Positions 49,243 to 60,266 of a stretch of DNA of 64,000 nucleotides are shown here, one piece after another. The DNA lies in contig JAULJL010000015.1 in assembly GCA_030761205.1 (NCBI GenBank), forward strand, positions 9,057,501-9,121,500, given 5' to 3'. Numbering within the stretch: the stretch's first letter is position 1; every line of letters starts with the position of its first letter. The position numbers and the translations under genes are program-made. This DNA is from Fremontodendron californicum. Lineage: Eukaryota; Streptophyta; Magnoliopsida; Malvales; Malvaceae. The notes under the pieces are model-generated. The model was not told the DNA's origin. It did not search any database and saw nothing but the letters and a program-made list of their open reading frames with translations.

Positions 49243-50384
49243 CTTTCCATCAGATTTTAACATTTTCTATTATTTTTTTCCTTTATTTTTTTTATGTTTT
49301 TATTTAGCCAAGAAGGCAATTTTTCTTGTTTTTACTAATAATTGATATTAATATATATAAGATTTTGTTAATAGTATTTTTAGAATATTTTTTAAGATTA
49401 ATTAATATATTATTTATAATAATAATATTATATTAAATACATTTGTTGACAATTTTATTCATTATTTATAATGCATTTAATGAATATATTATTATATATA
49501 TAATAATCTTAAAAATATTATTAGAGCATTTGTTAACAAAATTTATATACGTAAGTTCACATCTAAAAACATGGACGAAGACAAGGGGCACACGAGGATG
49601 GGGCCTAGGTTAATGTAGATAAAAATTTAGTATTTATACTAATTATTATCTACACTAATAATCTATATTAATAATAAAAAAATTTATTGAATTGTTGTTA
49701 TAAGTCAAGTGATATCAATTTAATTAAAAAAATATAATAAATTAAAATATAAAATAATACAATAATACAATAAAAACATTATGCCTTTCTATTTTTATAT
49801 AACATTCTTCGAAAGAAAAAATACCAATGTCTTTCTTAAAAAACTACCCACTTATCAAAAAAAAAAAAAATCATATACATAATTAAAATATATATTTCAC
49901 ATGATAGTTTTCTCTTTCATCAATGCAGTGGGTGCCCCTATATCTAGTTATATAATAAAATGATTGACTGAATTTAATGTAATAAATCAAATGATATCAA
50001 TTCAGTTGATGAATTGTAAAAAAATTATATAAATAATGAGTTGATTGGGTTTGATGTCACAAGTCAAAACTCAAGTGATATCAATTTAATTGGTGAATTT
50101 ATAAAAAAAATTAAATAAATAAAAAATATAATTTGAATTTGATGTCGCGAATCAAATGACATCCATTCAGTTGATAAATTTATAAAAAATCAAATAAATT
50201 TATAATATCAAATAATAAAATAAAAATATATTTTATTTTTTATAATATTTTTAAAAAAATATTACCTTTAAAAAAAACTATTCATGTATAACTTATTTTT
50301 TCTTTTACCCGAATATGTGTGTATGCATATTTTTAGTATAAATAAAATGGTAAACTCAACCAAGCAGATCTAACCGGAGTTACG
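49243..50384. other. AT-rich spacer upstream of the TMN gene
   Basis: No gene. Bases 49690-50220 contain repeated units listed separately. The remainder is A/T-rich. The promoter of the TMN gene is presumably within 50280-50470. Confidence 0.5.
49975..50220. repeat. Degenerate ~80-90 bp tandem repeat
   Basis: Three units start near 49975, 50052 and 50141. They share AAATGATATCAATTCAGTTG-like cores (GTGATATCAATTTAATTGG, ATGACATCCATTCAGTTG) followed by TGAATTTATAAAAAA. A related unit is at 49695, and the core also appears near 4765 in the left spacer. Confidence 0.6.
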
Positions 50385-51097
50385 GTGGTAGTGGTGGAGA
50401 TTAAAGAGCCGACATCTCTGTCACTATATCACAAAATTTTCCATTTTCCCCATGTTCTTCCATTTCTCACCCTATATATAAAAACCCAATCTCCGTTTTA
50501 TTCTCTTAAAAATACCCCAAAATTGCTGAATTTTAAAGAAACTAAGAGAAGCAAAAGCCAGGGGATTCTGCTTCGTTCTTACGCGTTTTCTATGGTGTCG
50601 CAGAATCCAAGATCTGATCAGTTTCAATTCGAAACAACTTCAAAACCCCTAGATCTGTCTCAGGTTCTTCCTCCAATCTTCTTTTCTTGTTTATCAGCCT
50701 CTTACTTATATGGGTTTTTGGTTTTAGATCTAATCTGCCAATTCTTAATTTGTGCAGTACTGTGATATTTTTATGATTTTGTATCAATATGAATCATTTT
50801 GAGTAGTTTTGGTTGACAATGCTATTTCTTTTTAATTTTTTGATGCTTTTTTTTTTCTTTGCATTTTGTTATATGGATCTACTGCTTTTAAAGTTGATGC
50901 AATGAAATTATTTTATACTTAGGCTTCTGGGTTTTCTTCTTTTTGGGTTTTATTATTTTAATTAATGTTAAGTTAGGGATAAATTGTATCGAAACCGATT
51001 GCTGAAAATCTGTTTTTGTGTAGACTTCTTTTATATTGGATGCTTCAGTTTAGAGTAGCTTAGATTCGAGACGTATATTGCAAGATCTGCTATTATC
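50385..51097 (+). promoter_or_regulatory. TMN gene leader with upstream ATG and likely leader intron
   Basis: An exon-like leader ends with a good donor CTCAG|GTTCTT at 50663/50664. The following T-rich stretch resembles an intron, with several possible acceptors between 51020 and 51095. An ATG at 50592 (MVSQNPRSDQ) opens a short frame in the leader and could act as an upstream ORF. Inference only. Confidence 0.4.
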
Positions 51098-53077
51098 ATG
51101 GTTTTCTCAGAAAGGAAGATGCCCGGAATCTGCTGGGTTTTTCTGTTAGTGCTTCTGTTTGCTTATTCTTGTCATGGGTTTTACCTGCCGGGGAGTTACA
51201 TGCACACGTATTCGACTACGGATTCTATATTTGCCAAAGTTAATTCCTTGACTTCCATTGAAACCGAGCTTCCTTTTAGTTATTACAGTCTCCCTTACTG
51301 CAAACCTCTCGGTGGAATAAAGAAAAGTGCTGAGAATCTTGGTGAACTTCTCATGGGAGATCAGATTGATAACTCCCCTTATCGGTTTCGAATGAATGTG
51401 AATGAGTCTCTCTACCTTTGCACTACCAGCCCCTTGAATGAGCATGAGGTTAAGCTTTTGAAACAGAGGACTCGCAATTTGTATCAAGTTAATATGATTC
51501 TAGACAATTTGCCAGTGATGAGGATTGCAAAACAAAATGGGATTAACATTCAGTGGACTGGATTCCCGGTTGGGTATACTCCACCAAATAGTAATGATGA
51601 TTACATCATCAATCATCTCAAGTTCAAGGTCTTGGTTCATGAGTATGAGGGGAGTGGTGTGGAGATAATTGGAACTGGGGAAGAAGGGATGGGTGTGATT
51701 TCTGAAGCTGATAAGAAGAAAGCCTCTGGTTTTGAGATTGTTGGTTTTGAGGTGGTTCCATGCAGTGTTAAATATGATCCTGAAGTCATGACCAAACTTC
51801 ACATGTATGACAATATCTCCTCTGTGAACTGCCCCTTGGAGCTAGACAAGTCACAGATAATAAGGGAACAAGAGAGGATCTCTTTCACTTATGAGGTTGA
51901 ATTTGTTAAAAGTGATATTAGATGGCCATCTCGGTGGGATGCTTATTTGAGGATGGAAGGTGCACGTGTGCACTGGTTTTCAATTCTAAATTCACTGATG
52001 GTGATCACCTTCCTAGCTGGTATTGTGTTTGTCATTTTCTTGAGGACTGTGAGGAGGGATTTGACAAGGTATGAGGAACTGGACAAAGAAGCTCAAGCAC
52101 AAATGAATGAGGAGCTTTCTGGATGGAAGCTTGTTGTAGGCGATGTTTTCAGAGAACCAGATTGTCCGAAGCTTCTCTGTGTGATGATTGGAGATGGAGT
52201 TCAGATTACAGGAATGGCAGCTGTCACTATAGTTTTTGCTGCCTTCGGTTTCATGTCACCGGCTTCACGAGGAATGCTACTGACAGGGATGATTATTCTT
52301 TATCTTTTCTTGGGTATTGCTGCTGGGTATGTTGCTGTACGTCTCTGGAGAACTCTCAAGGGAACTTCGGAAGGATGGAGGTCCGTTTCGTGGTCGGTTG
52401 CGTGCTTCTTTCCTGGAATTGTCTTTGTTATCCTTACAGTATTGAATTTTATTCTGTGGAGCAGTAAAAGTACTGGTGCAATTCCCATTTCCCTCTATTT
52501 TATACTCTTATCTCTCTGGTTCTGCATTTCTGTGCCTCTCACTCTCACGGGGGGATTCTTAGGGACGAGAGCTGAAGCTATTCAATATCCTGTACGAACC
52601 AACCAGATTCCTAGGGAGATTCCTGCACGCAAATATCCATCATGGCTTCTTGTTCTTGGTGCTGGGACCCTTCCATTTGGAACCCTGTTCATTGAACTCT
52701 TCTTCATCCTTTCTAGCATCTGGCTGGGCAGGTTTTATTACGTGTTCGGCTTCTTGCTTATAGTTCTTCTGCTACTGGTCATTGTTTGTGCTGAAGTGTC
52801 AGTGGTCCTTACCTACATGCATCTCTGTGTTGAGGACTGGCGATGGTGGTGGAAGGCTTTCTTTGCTTCGGGTTCAGTAGCACTCTATGTGTTCCTATAC
52901 TCCATCAATTACTTGGTCTTTGACCTACAGAGTTTGAGTGGTCCTGTGTCAGCTATTCTTTATCTTGGCTACTCAATGATCATGGCAGTTGCTATCATGT
53001 TGTCTACAGGCACCATTGGCTTCATCACATCATTCTATTTTGTCCATTATCTTTTCTCATCCGTCAAGATCGATTAA
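51098..53077 (+). CDS. TMN11: Transmembrane nine protein (TM9SF/EMP70), TMN11-like
   Basis: A single uninterrupted coding exon of 659 aa. The family resides in Golgi/endosomal membranes and influences membrane-protein trafficking. A signal peptide (residues about 8-27, WVFLLVLLFAYSCHGF) precedes a large lumenal domain with the family marker GFYLPGSYMHTY and ETELPFSYYSLPYC. Nine hydrophobic segments follow from about residue 305 (ILNSLMVITFLAGIVFVIFL) to the end, including LGAGTLPFGTLFIELFFI and EDWRWWWKAFFASGSVAL. The C-terminus SSVKID provides the KXD/E motif known to retain plant TMN proteins in the Golgi through COPI. The intronless CDS is usual for this subgroup. A second Met (MPGICW) lies seven residues in and could be the real start. 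Confidence 0.95.
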   Translation: MVFSERKMPGICWVFLLVLLFAYSCHGFYLPGSYMHTYSTTDSIFAKVNSLTSIETELPFSYYSLPYCKPLGGIKKSAENLGELLMGDQIDNSPYRFRMNVNESLYLCTTSPLNEHEVKLLKQRTRNLYQVNMILDNLPVMRIAKQNGINIQWTGFPVGYTPPNSNDDYIINHLKFKVLVHEYEGSGVEIIGTGEEGMGVISEADKKKASGFEIVGFEVVPCSVKYDPEVMTKLHMYDNISSVNCPLELDKSQIIREQERISFTYEVEFVKSDIRWPSRWDAYLRMEGARVHWFSILNSLMVITFLAGIVFVIFLRTVRRDLTRYEELDKEAQAQMNEELSGWKLVVGDVFREPDCPKLLCVMIGDGVQITGMAAVTIVFAAFGFMSPASRGMLLTGMIILYLFLGIAAGYVAVRLWRTLKGTSEGWRSVSWSVACFFPGIVFVILTVLNFILWSSKSTGAIPISLYFILLSLWFCISVPLTLTGGFLGTRAEAIQYPVRTNQIPREIPARKYPSWLLVLGAGTLPFGTLFIELFFILSSIWLGRFYYVFGFLLIVLLLLVIVCAEVSVVLTYMHLCVEDWRWWWKAFFASGSVALYVFLYSINYLVFDLQSLSGPVSAILYLGYSMIMAVAIMLSTGTIGFITSFYFVHYLFSSVKID

Positions 53078-54734
53078 AAGTTTCATTTGGTGGTGATCTT
53101 CATCAACCTGCTGGAAAAAACACTGGCATGTAAGAGTATGATATCTCGATTCATCGTAGCTAATCATGTTACACTGTATCAAAGAGGCTCTCAAAATCAT
53201 TCAAAATTATCTGTTATTTTGATGGTTGTTGAGGTTAGGACTTGATAGATTTAGGAGTTTGTGATTTTCAGTCACATCCTTCAACCCTGCTGCTGCCATT
53301 TTTCCTTTTTTTTTTTTTTTCTTCCCCCGGTTACCCAGTTATGGGTTTTTGTTGGATTACGCATATCCCAATTACTTTTTATGTTCTAGGAATTTGTAAT
53401 TTGTTGGACGTAAAATCCTGTATTTTCTCTCATCTTTTTAATCAAAATACAAAGGTTTATTTTCTTTGTTTGTTGGATTGACTGTTCTTTAATTGATACG
53501 GGCAAATATTCGGAATCGAGAAGTCACGCACTTTAGCATCGACATCGAGGCTTGCGAGCATTGTTGGAGACATGCATTACACTGAATTCAGGCAACAAAT
53601 CGGGTAATGGGCATGGCAAAGGGAGTGCTGAATTCTGGGGTAACGAGTAATGATATCATCTATCAAAAATTTAAGAGTACCACGGGCTTTGACGCGAAGC
53701 TGATATCTTAATTTGATTCGTATGATGCCGGCGGCGGCGGCGGCGGCAGCTGGGTTGGGAGATACATTGTTTGCTTTAGCTTCATAGATTTTCCATGAGT
53801 AGCCGACTTTTGACGCCATCTGTAGATTCTGCACCATGCACGCATTGCCGTTTTCTCTTCTTGTACACTCTCATACCCAAACCTCTCTCTAAGCCTCGTG
53901 CCTCCGCTTGCCGTTACAACCGCCGTTGCTGCTCTTCTGCTTCCTCCCTCCTCCTTCTTTCTTCTATTTTTTTCCTTCTCTTTCCTCCCTTTTTCGGTCA
54001 AATCCCCTTTTACTCTCTAACAAAATCTCCCCTTCTTCTCTCTAGATTGAAAACCGTGCCTTTTTCTTTTAATTTATGTTTTTCACTTATTGCCGATACT
54101 CTTCAGTTACCTGGTTTCCACTGTCGTGCTCCAGCTGCGCCGCTGTTCGCCCCTCCTTTTCCTTCGTCATCGAGAGGAAGTTGGAGAAGATTGGGGAGGA
54201 TTTTATAAAGAAAAGGCTAAAACTGGGAGAAAGGGGGTTGGAGATGGAGAGGCCTAGAAGTATGTCGCAAGGTACAGGGAGGAGTCAGTGAGTTGCGTGG
54301 CGGTGGTTGAAGAGTCCGTTAGGGTAGCGTGCCAGAATGGAAAGCGGTAGGCGGTGGCAGAGGAGCAGCTGACCCCAAAAGATTGAAGATTTTGATAAGT
54401 TTTTAAGATCATTTAATTTGTTTGTAATGTTAGGGTCTGATTTTAATATTTGGAGTATTTATTCATCTTGAGCAGAAGCAACAATCAAGCAAGACCGATC
54501 CACTGTCCAAATTCATTGTAAAAATATATAATCTCAGCAATTTCAAGGCAATTAAACTGATGAACAAGATTTATACTTTATCAAGTGAAAACTACATACT
54601 ATTTTTCATTCATGTCTACGGACAGACAGGAAGAGTTACAGAGTTACAGTTACTAGTCTTGTGCAAGGATGGAAAGTCTTGAAACTTAAAAGAAACTGAA
54701 AGTGGGTTCGGTCTAATTTTACATACAGTTTTGC
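53078..54734. other. Convergent spacer between TMN and GARP genes
   Basis: The TMN 3' UTR occupies the first few hundred bases. 53570-54300 is less AT-rich, with a GGC trinucleotide run (53730-53747). On the minus strand an ORF at 53577-53837 (starting MVQNLQMASKVGYSWKIYEA, with an Ala run) is open but matches no family I recognise. 54300-54600 is plain sequence. A small gene here cannot be excluded. Confidence 0.4.
53577..53837 (-). CDS. Unrecognised small ORF, doubtful
   Basis: 86 codons beginning with an ATG at 53837. It contains a run of seven alanines encoded by a GCC/GCG repeat and then a basic stretch (IIRIKLRYQLRVKARG). No known domain, no signal peptide and no visible intron partner. 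Composition is less AT-rich than the flanks, the only positive sign. It may be chance. Confidence 0.15.
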   Translation of the reverse strand: MVQNLQMASKVGYSWKIYEAKANNVSPNPAAAAAAAGIIRIKLRYQLRVKARGTLKFLIDDIITRYPRIQHSLCHAHYPICCLNSV

Positions 54735-57700
54735 TTAAAAAGTGCCAGGAAAACCTTGAAGATTGTCGTAGTTAAAGCAACCTTGAAGATTGTCGTAGTT
54801 AAAGCTAGCATCGAGGTTGTTCGGTTCATTATCGTCCCAATTCAAAAAGGCTTCTATCGGGTCCTCATCGGCAGGCCGGACCCTTTTCATCCCACTGCCG
54901 GCACCAAGTGCAGGCAAAGCTTCCTGATACGAACTTGCAGAATAGCCGAATGAAGTCGAGAAGGCTTCAGGTTCAGGTGCAGGGTAAAGAGAGGAAGTTT
55001 GGGGCTGATAACCAAAAGGTACCTCTTGAAGGCTGAGATTGGCTTGGCCTGTCAGTGTGTCATATGTAGGATATGCTGCGTTCTGCTGATTGAAATAAAA
55101 CTGTGGCATTGCGGCCGCTGTTCCTACATCAGATGGGCTAGGCATTGTTGTGAAAGTTCCTAAACTAGCCGAGGCTTGCCCATAGAGAATTGCATTTTCC
55201 ATAGCTGCATCGCCTAAATACTGATCAGCAAGTTTCTTGCATGCACGGTCCAGTGCAGTGTCTAGATACCTCCTTTGTGCATCCAGACACCTTTGAATAT
55301 GCTTCTCAGCCTGCAAAATTATGGGTTTTAATATTATGGATGCTGAACAAAGAATCTCTAATTGGCCAAAAAAACAAAGAACAAAGAATATCTAAGACTT
55401 CCCTTTCAGATTTAGGGGTGAGCAAAATTTTGGTTAACCGACCGAATTCGGTTCATTCGGTTCGCTTTGTTCGGTTTCGGTTTTATTCAGTTATTTAATT
55501 CGGTTTCGATTTTTTATTTTTAAACCGAACCGACCGGATAATTAATAATTAATTTTAAAAAATAAAAAAATATATTTTATTTAAATATATCCAAACCCTA
55601 AACCCAACCCAATCTTATCCAAAAATAAACTAATCCAACTCAACCTAACAATTCATAACCCAAACCTTTAGGGTAACACCGAGAAAACCGACCCACCCGA
55701 TTAAATTCGGTTCGGTTAGTTCAGTTTTAGGATGTTTTTCGATTTGGTTCGGTCAGTTTTATAAGTTAATTCGGTTTAATTGGTTTTCAAAATTTTAAAA
55801 TCGAACCGACCAAATGCTCATTCTTATTCAGGTTTAGTTAAATTATTGAAATTTCCTAAATTAACTCACCTCAATTTGCAGATAGAGTTTTCCATGAATT
55901 TCCTTTGGGGGTTTTGGACCTTTTTTAGCTTTATGTCTCCTGCATATTGTATGCCAATAATCCACAATAGAGAATATATAAAACCTTAAACCAGCTAAGC
56001 AAATTAATAAATAAAACCAGCTCAACCAAAAGAAAAACATATATACCTGTTAAACTCATTGGTGTGAGATCGTACCAAGTTCAAAGAAGTAAGACTGAGT
56101 GAACCTCCCACAACTTGAGAAACTGAGGTTATTCCTCCCATTGAGCAATGATTTTAAAACATATATGGTCAGCTTGAATACCAACACGTCATTCAAAAGT
56201 TGCTCATCTAAGTTAAACATCAATGGAAATAAAAGAAGATAGTCCTTCATTTAGCCGAAGTCGATAAGTTGCCCTAATATACGTTTTTCAATAATTTTTG
56301 TGGCTGAAGTTTTCAGTTATTCTCGGAGTTTTTATGGATGTTAGTTTCATCAATTCCAGGAGAATGGGTCTCAAGCACATTTCCTATATATTCATTTACT
56401 CTCAAGAAATTCTCAACTCTTTCTTAAGTTTCTTAAACTTTCAGTTAAACAACCATTTAGACTAAGTTTCATCATCCACTAGAGAGGAAAAACAAATATA
56501 TTTACACGTGTTTGAGTAGTAAATAAGGCCAAGAAATATCATAAAAAATTTGCCCCTCCATCATATCTTTTTCAAGTTTTCAATTAGAGAAAACTGCAAA
56601 AATTTACATGGTGAAGAGCCATTGAAAATTTCCAGTTTGGCTTCTATGTGCTGTACACTTTGAAACATTCAATCTAAAATGCTACTACAATATGAATATT
56701 ACTTATCATTCAAAATCAAAATAATAGTTATTTTGCTATCAGTGAATAATGTTTTAGTGTTTGTTATGAAATTTTTTTGTCTCTGTACATGGCTTTGTTT
56801 CATTCAGTAAGACTCTCTTTCCCTCTATAGGAGTTGTTTTTACTTTCTGTTCTTTTCTAATTGTTTCATACATCATATTATTTCAGATTTTGTTTCCACC
56901 AGTGAATGAAATGTTCCCATCTTCGAAAGTTGAACCATCAATACTCCTCTTGTCTTTACTTTTTCCTAACTAAAAGATGGTCTTAAATTCATGTGAAATT
57001 AATAAGAAAACTTATTGTAGTTCCTTATTTCTTTGGAATGTATTTATATCGAACAATTTGTTAAATAAGCACATAATAAAACGAGTCAAATCGCATGTTT
57101 AATACAAATTAAGAATGAAGGCGGGCCGATATAACAAAACCTACCATTTTTGGCCGTGTCCTGCCACTCCTTCACTGAAAATTTTCCGAGTCTATATTTC
57201 TGGAATACATTGATTAACATTAGGGGCGCATAAATGATAATCCTTCATATGGAAACTTTTTAACAGTTGGTTTTAAGTGCTAAAAAGGATATATGCTTAA
57301 ATTAAATATAAAAACTTACTTGTAAATGACTCTTAACATGGAAAAGATTGAGTCCATCTATATCCATCATGTCCAGAACAGCCTTTGGTGTTGCTTCTGC
57401 AAATAAGATTTTATGGTCAGATCATTGGATAAGTAATGGTAACTGCAAGGTAACTTACTAGCAGGCAAGATGAGTCATGTGGTAACAGTAAACTCATATT
57501 GGCATGGAATTCAGTAAATTATTGAGAAATAACATTCACATACTTGAGTTTCAACGCCCAAAACACATAAGCTAAATTCGATTCATGCATTAGGAACCTG
57601 GCAATACATGTCAACCGAAAAAAAAAAAAATAGCACAAAGTTCTCTAGCAGCAACTAACAGAAGAGCCTCAGAAAAAGGATGCAAATTGTATTACAAAAG

Positions 57701-60266
57701 AATATGGACATTATATAAAATAGTAGTTAAGAAGAGGTGGAAGACTGGTATTGTTATCATCTTCTTTTTGGTTGGTCGTCATCGAACAATCAAGCTTTAT
57801 GTCCTCTCATTATTCTCCTTCTATAATCTCACAGATATTTGGGGTTGATTAAATAATTTTGTTTTATCATTCTGTTCAATCTACAGCCTAATGTATTGGT
57901 TAATTCATAGAACAAAAGTTACTTACAACTGCAGCTCACATCCTGTTTCAAGGTTAAACTTTCAGCTAATAAAAGGGCCTAAATACATTTGTGAACCTCT
58001 TATCATCTCTTTCTGAGCAGTTTCTATCATTCCCCTCTAATTAATCAATTATAGTCACACTCTTGCCACTATTCGATATTCTATATTCTTTCTCTCCCCA
58101 TGCAAAGAAAATCTAACATATAAAAGCAAGAGTAATACTAGGAGTTTTGATTACAATTGTGATTGATATCATACAAAAGTGAATTAAAACAAAATGGTTA
58201 AAAATGGCTAATACTAAGCAGAAATGCTAATACTAGCACTGCAGGTGCAGGAAACCGAAGATGGGATGACTGGAAAATAAAAAGAGTGCATAAACTGCAT
58301 TTGTGCTCATCTGCAGACTTATAGAGACGCCCTATTTTCCGGTAATGTCACCAGGTTAGAACAATGGGAGCAAATCCAAAGTCATCAAAGCATCTGTGCA
58401 CGCTATACAAGCCGACAAACTTCTTGTTGGTATCGTCAAATACATTATCGAAGAAGTCACACAATTCAACATACATCATCAATGCTAAGTAAAACCATGA
58501 GAACGCGACATAAGGCATTAAACGGAAGTGTAGTTGAAAAAGAGCACGACAAAATACAGGTTGACAAACTTTCCACAAGCATCTGGTAGAGTTAAACAAT
58601 ATTCCTAGAATGCAATGTAACAGAACTACAAGAAAATATATAAACCACAAAAGAAAAATTTAACATCTATGATACAGTTACTAATCGACAAATATTTCGT
58701 CAACAGCCCTCAAGAAGCTACACGAACTGCCTAGATTACCGTTAACTCGATCTATTTTAACACGTCATACATAGAAAGGTAGAAAGGCAGTGCAAAAACT
58801 AAATTGAAGCATGTTGTAAGCAAAGTGGCAATGGTTTTTATGAATGCTCCTCAATCAAATCTACATGTACATGTTACACATAAAAAGAGATAGCAAGGAA
58901 GAAAAAATGTGGGAGAAACAATGTCATCTTTTGAGCCAATCTTATTTGAAAATGATCAAAAGAATATCATTTTTTAAAAACACAAACATATAAGGTAAGT
59001 AGTGGGATATGACAGGAATTTACACAAAGGGGGAAGGGAGGGGAGAATAGCATCTGTCATATAGATGATTTTGTTTGATCTTACCTGCTCAAAATTAGCA
59101 ACTTATGCAAGAAATAATTGCATATACTTATATTCAAACAAAGAAAGGGAACTAGCAGCATGCAGTTAAAGAAAGCAGAAACTATATCAGGGAAAAAATT
59201 AAATATAAATTGCTGCATCTTTAAATGCTTAAAACATATAAATTTCGTAAAAAAGTTAGTGGAAAAATTAGAGAAGGTCCATTTCCATAAATAAGGATCA
59301 AACAATTCCACTATTAAATCATTTAAACACTCTAAAATTTGATGGCAAAGGTAATATTATATGCATTTTGCTAGAATGGCCTTGGAAAGTAGTAACACAT
59401 GCTGACAGTAGACTGTTAAGCAAGCAGAATTCCTTTCCAAAGAAACAAGCATATATCACTAATACAAAGAAAATAAAGGAAAAGAAAAAGTTTCAAAGTT
59501 TGAGCAAGCAAAATGCAGCTAGAGGGGAATTCAATTATTCAACATAAAAGGACTAAAGCCACTGAGCCAGCCTCAGTGGTAGATGCATGTTAGAAATGGA
59601 TGAATATATGAAACACCCCCTTAGACATGTCAAGCACTTAAAACAGCATGCAGGTTATTTCAATTGAAAAAAGAAAAATCAAGCTATTTTATGAGTCATT
59701 TCTCTTGAGCCTACTACATATCAACAAAGATGAACATGATGCAAAATCGTTCAAGTATCAGGTTTTCCATCCATTTTAGAAGCAAACGCAACATTTAATC
59801 ACTTGATATAACATTTTGGAGACAATGAAGAGTAGACTATGCTAGAGAATAAAAGGGGAAATGAAGACTGACTATGAGGACCACCAAGCTGATTGACAAC
59901 ATCAACAAAATAAGCATGAAGTTCATGAGTCCATCGAAGACGAGGTTTAATATCATTAGTCACCATGAGCTTAGGTTTCTCCTTCTCCTTCACCTTTTCC
60001 ACCACCCCATTACTAACAACATGATCAGCATTAACCTTAGCAGGAGTCGAGGGTCCCTGAATTTCTTGCAAAGCAAGCAATGTGTTATTATTATCACCGC
60101 CCCGAATTTGCTGCTGGCCATCTTGGTTATGCCCATTAACATCACCTTGACCAGCCAATACTTCTTTTCCTACTACTAACCTTTTAAATTCATCAGAATT
60201 TTGATTGATCAGAACATTGTTTCCCATTGAAACACTCTTCATTTCACTCAATATATTCTCAGACAT
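54735..60266 (-). CDS. GARP (G2-like) MYB-related transcription factor
   Basis: Five exons in transcript order: 60266-59873, 57396-57320, 57199-57141, 55939-55870, 55310-54735; 391 aa. The single GARP/MYB-like DNA-binding domain (residues about 106-163) reads KPRLRWTHELHAYFVDVVNQ LGGP, then ATPKAVLDMMDIDGLNLFHV and KSHLQKYRLG, split over three exons. A second conserved region follows (PPKEIHGKLYLQIEAEKHIQ), resembling the coiled-coil part of MYB-CC/PHR-like proteins. The C-terminus is a Tyr/Gln/Pro-rich putative activation region ending DNLQGFPGTF, with a 9-residue tandem duplication. The frame requires exon 3 to end at GGTAG|GTTTTG; the better-looking donor ATG|GTAGGT four bases earlier would shift the frame. 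Introns 1 and 3 exceed 1 kb. Nuclear regulator; target pathway not deducible. Confidence 0.85.
54754..54807 (-). repeat. 27-bp in-frame tandem duplication
   Basis: Bases 54754-54780 and 54781-54807 are nearly identical (shared CCTTGAAGATTGTCGTAGTT). They encode FNYDNLQG twice in the last 25 residues of the GARP factor. Confidence 0.95.
55413..55826. mobile_element. hAT-like MITE in GARP intron 4
   Basis: It starts TAGGGGTGAGCAAAAT and ends ATGCTCATTCTTA (inverse TAAGAATGAGCAT). Flanks are TTCAGATT (55405-55412) and TTCAGGTT (55827-55834), a 7/8 match for the 8-bp duplication. Subterminal TTCGGTTCGGTT-type repeats on the left are mirrored by AACCGAACCGACC. 414 bp, non-coding. Confidence 0.78.

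Noticed and set aside
48906..49263. Three overlapping ORFs of 103-114 codons (GFGPIRVRAHSGSG repeats)
   Set aside because: Produced by the 16-bp minisatellite, which opens all frames in turn. They lie inside a non-coding transposon arm.
51146..52488. Antisense and alternative-frame ORFs inside the TMN gene
   Set aside because: Shadows of a long, well conserved single-exon gene on the plus strand.
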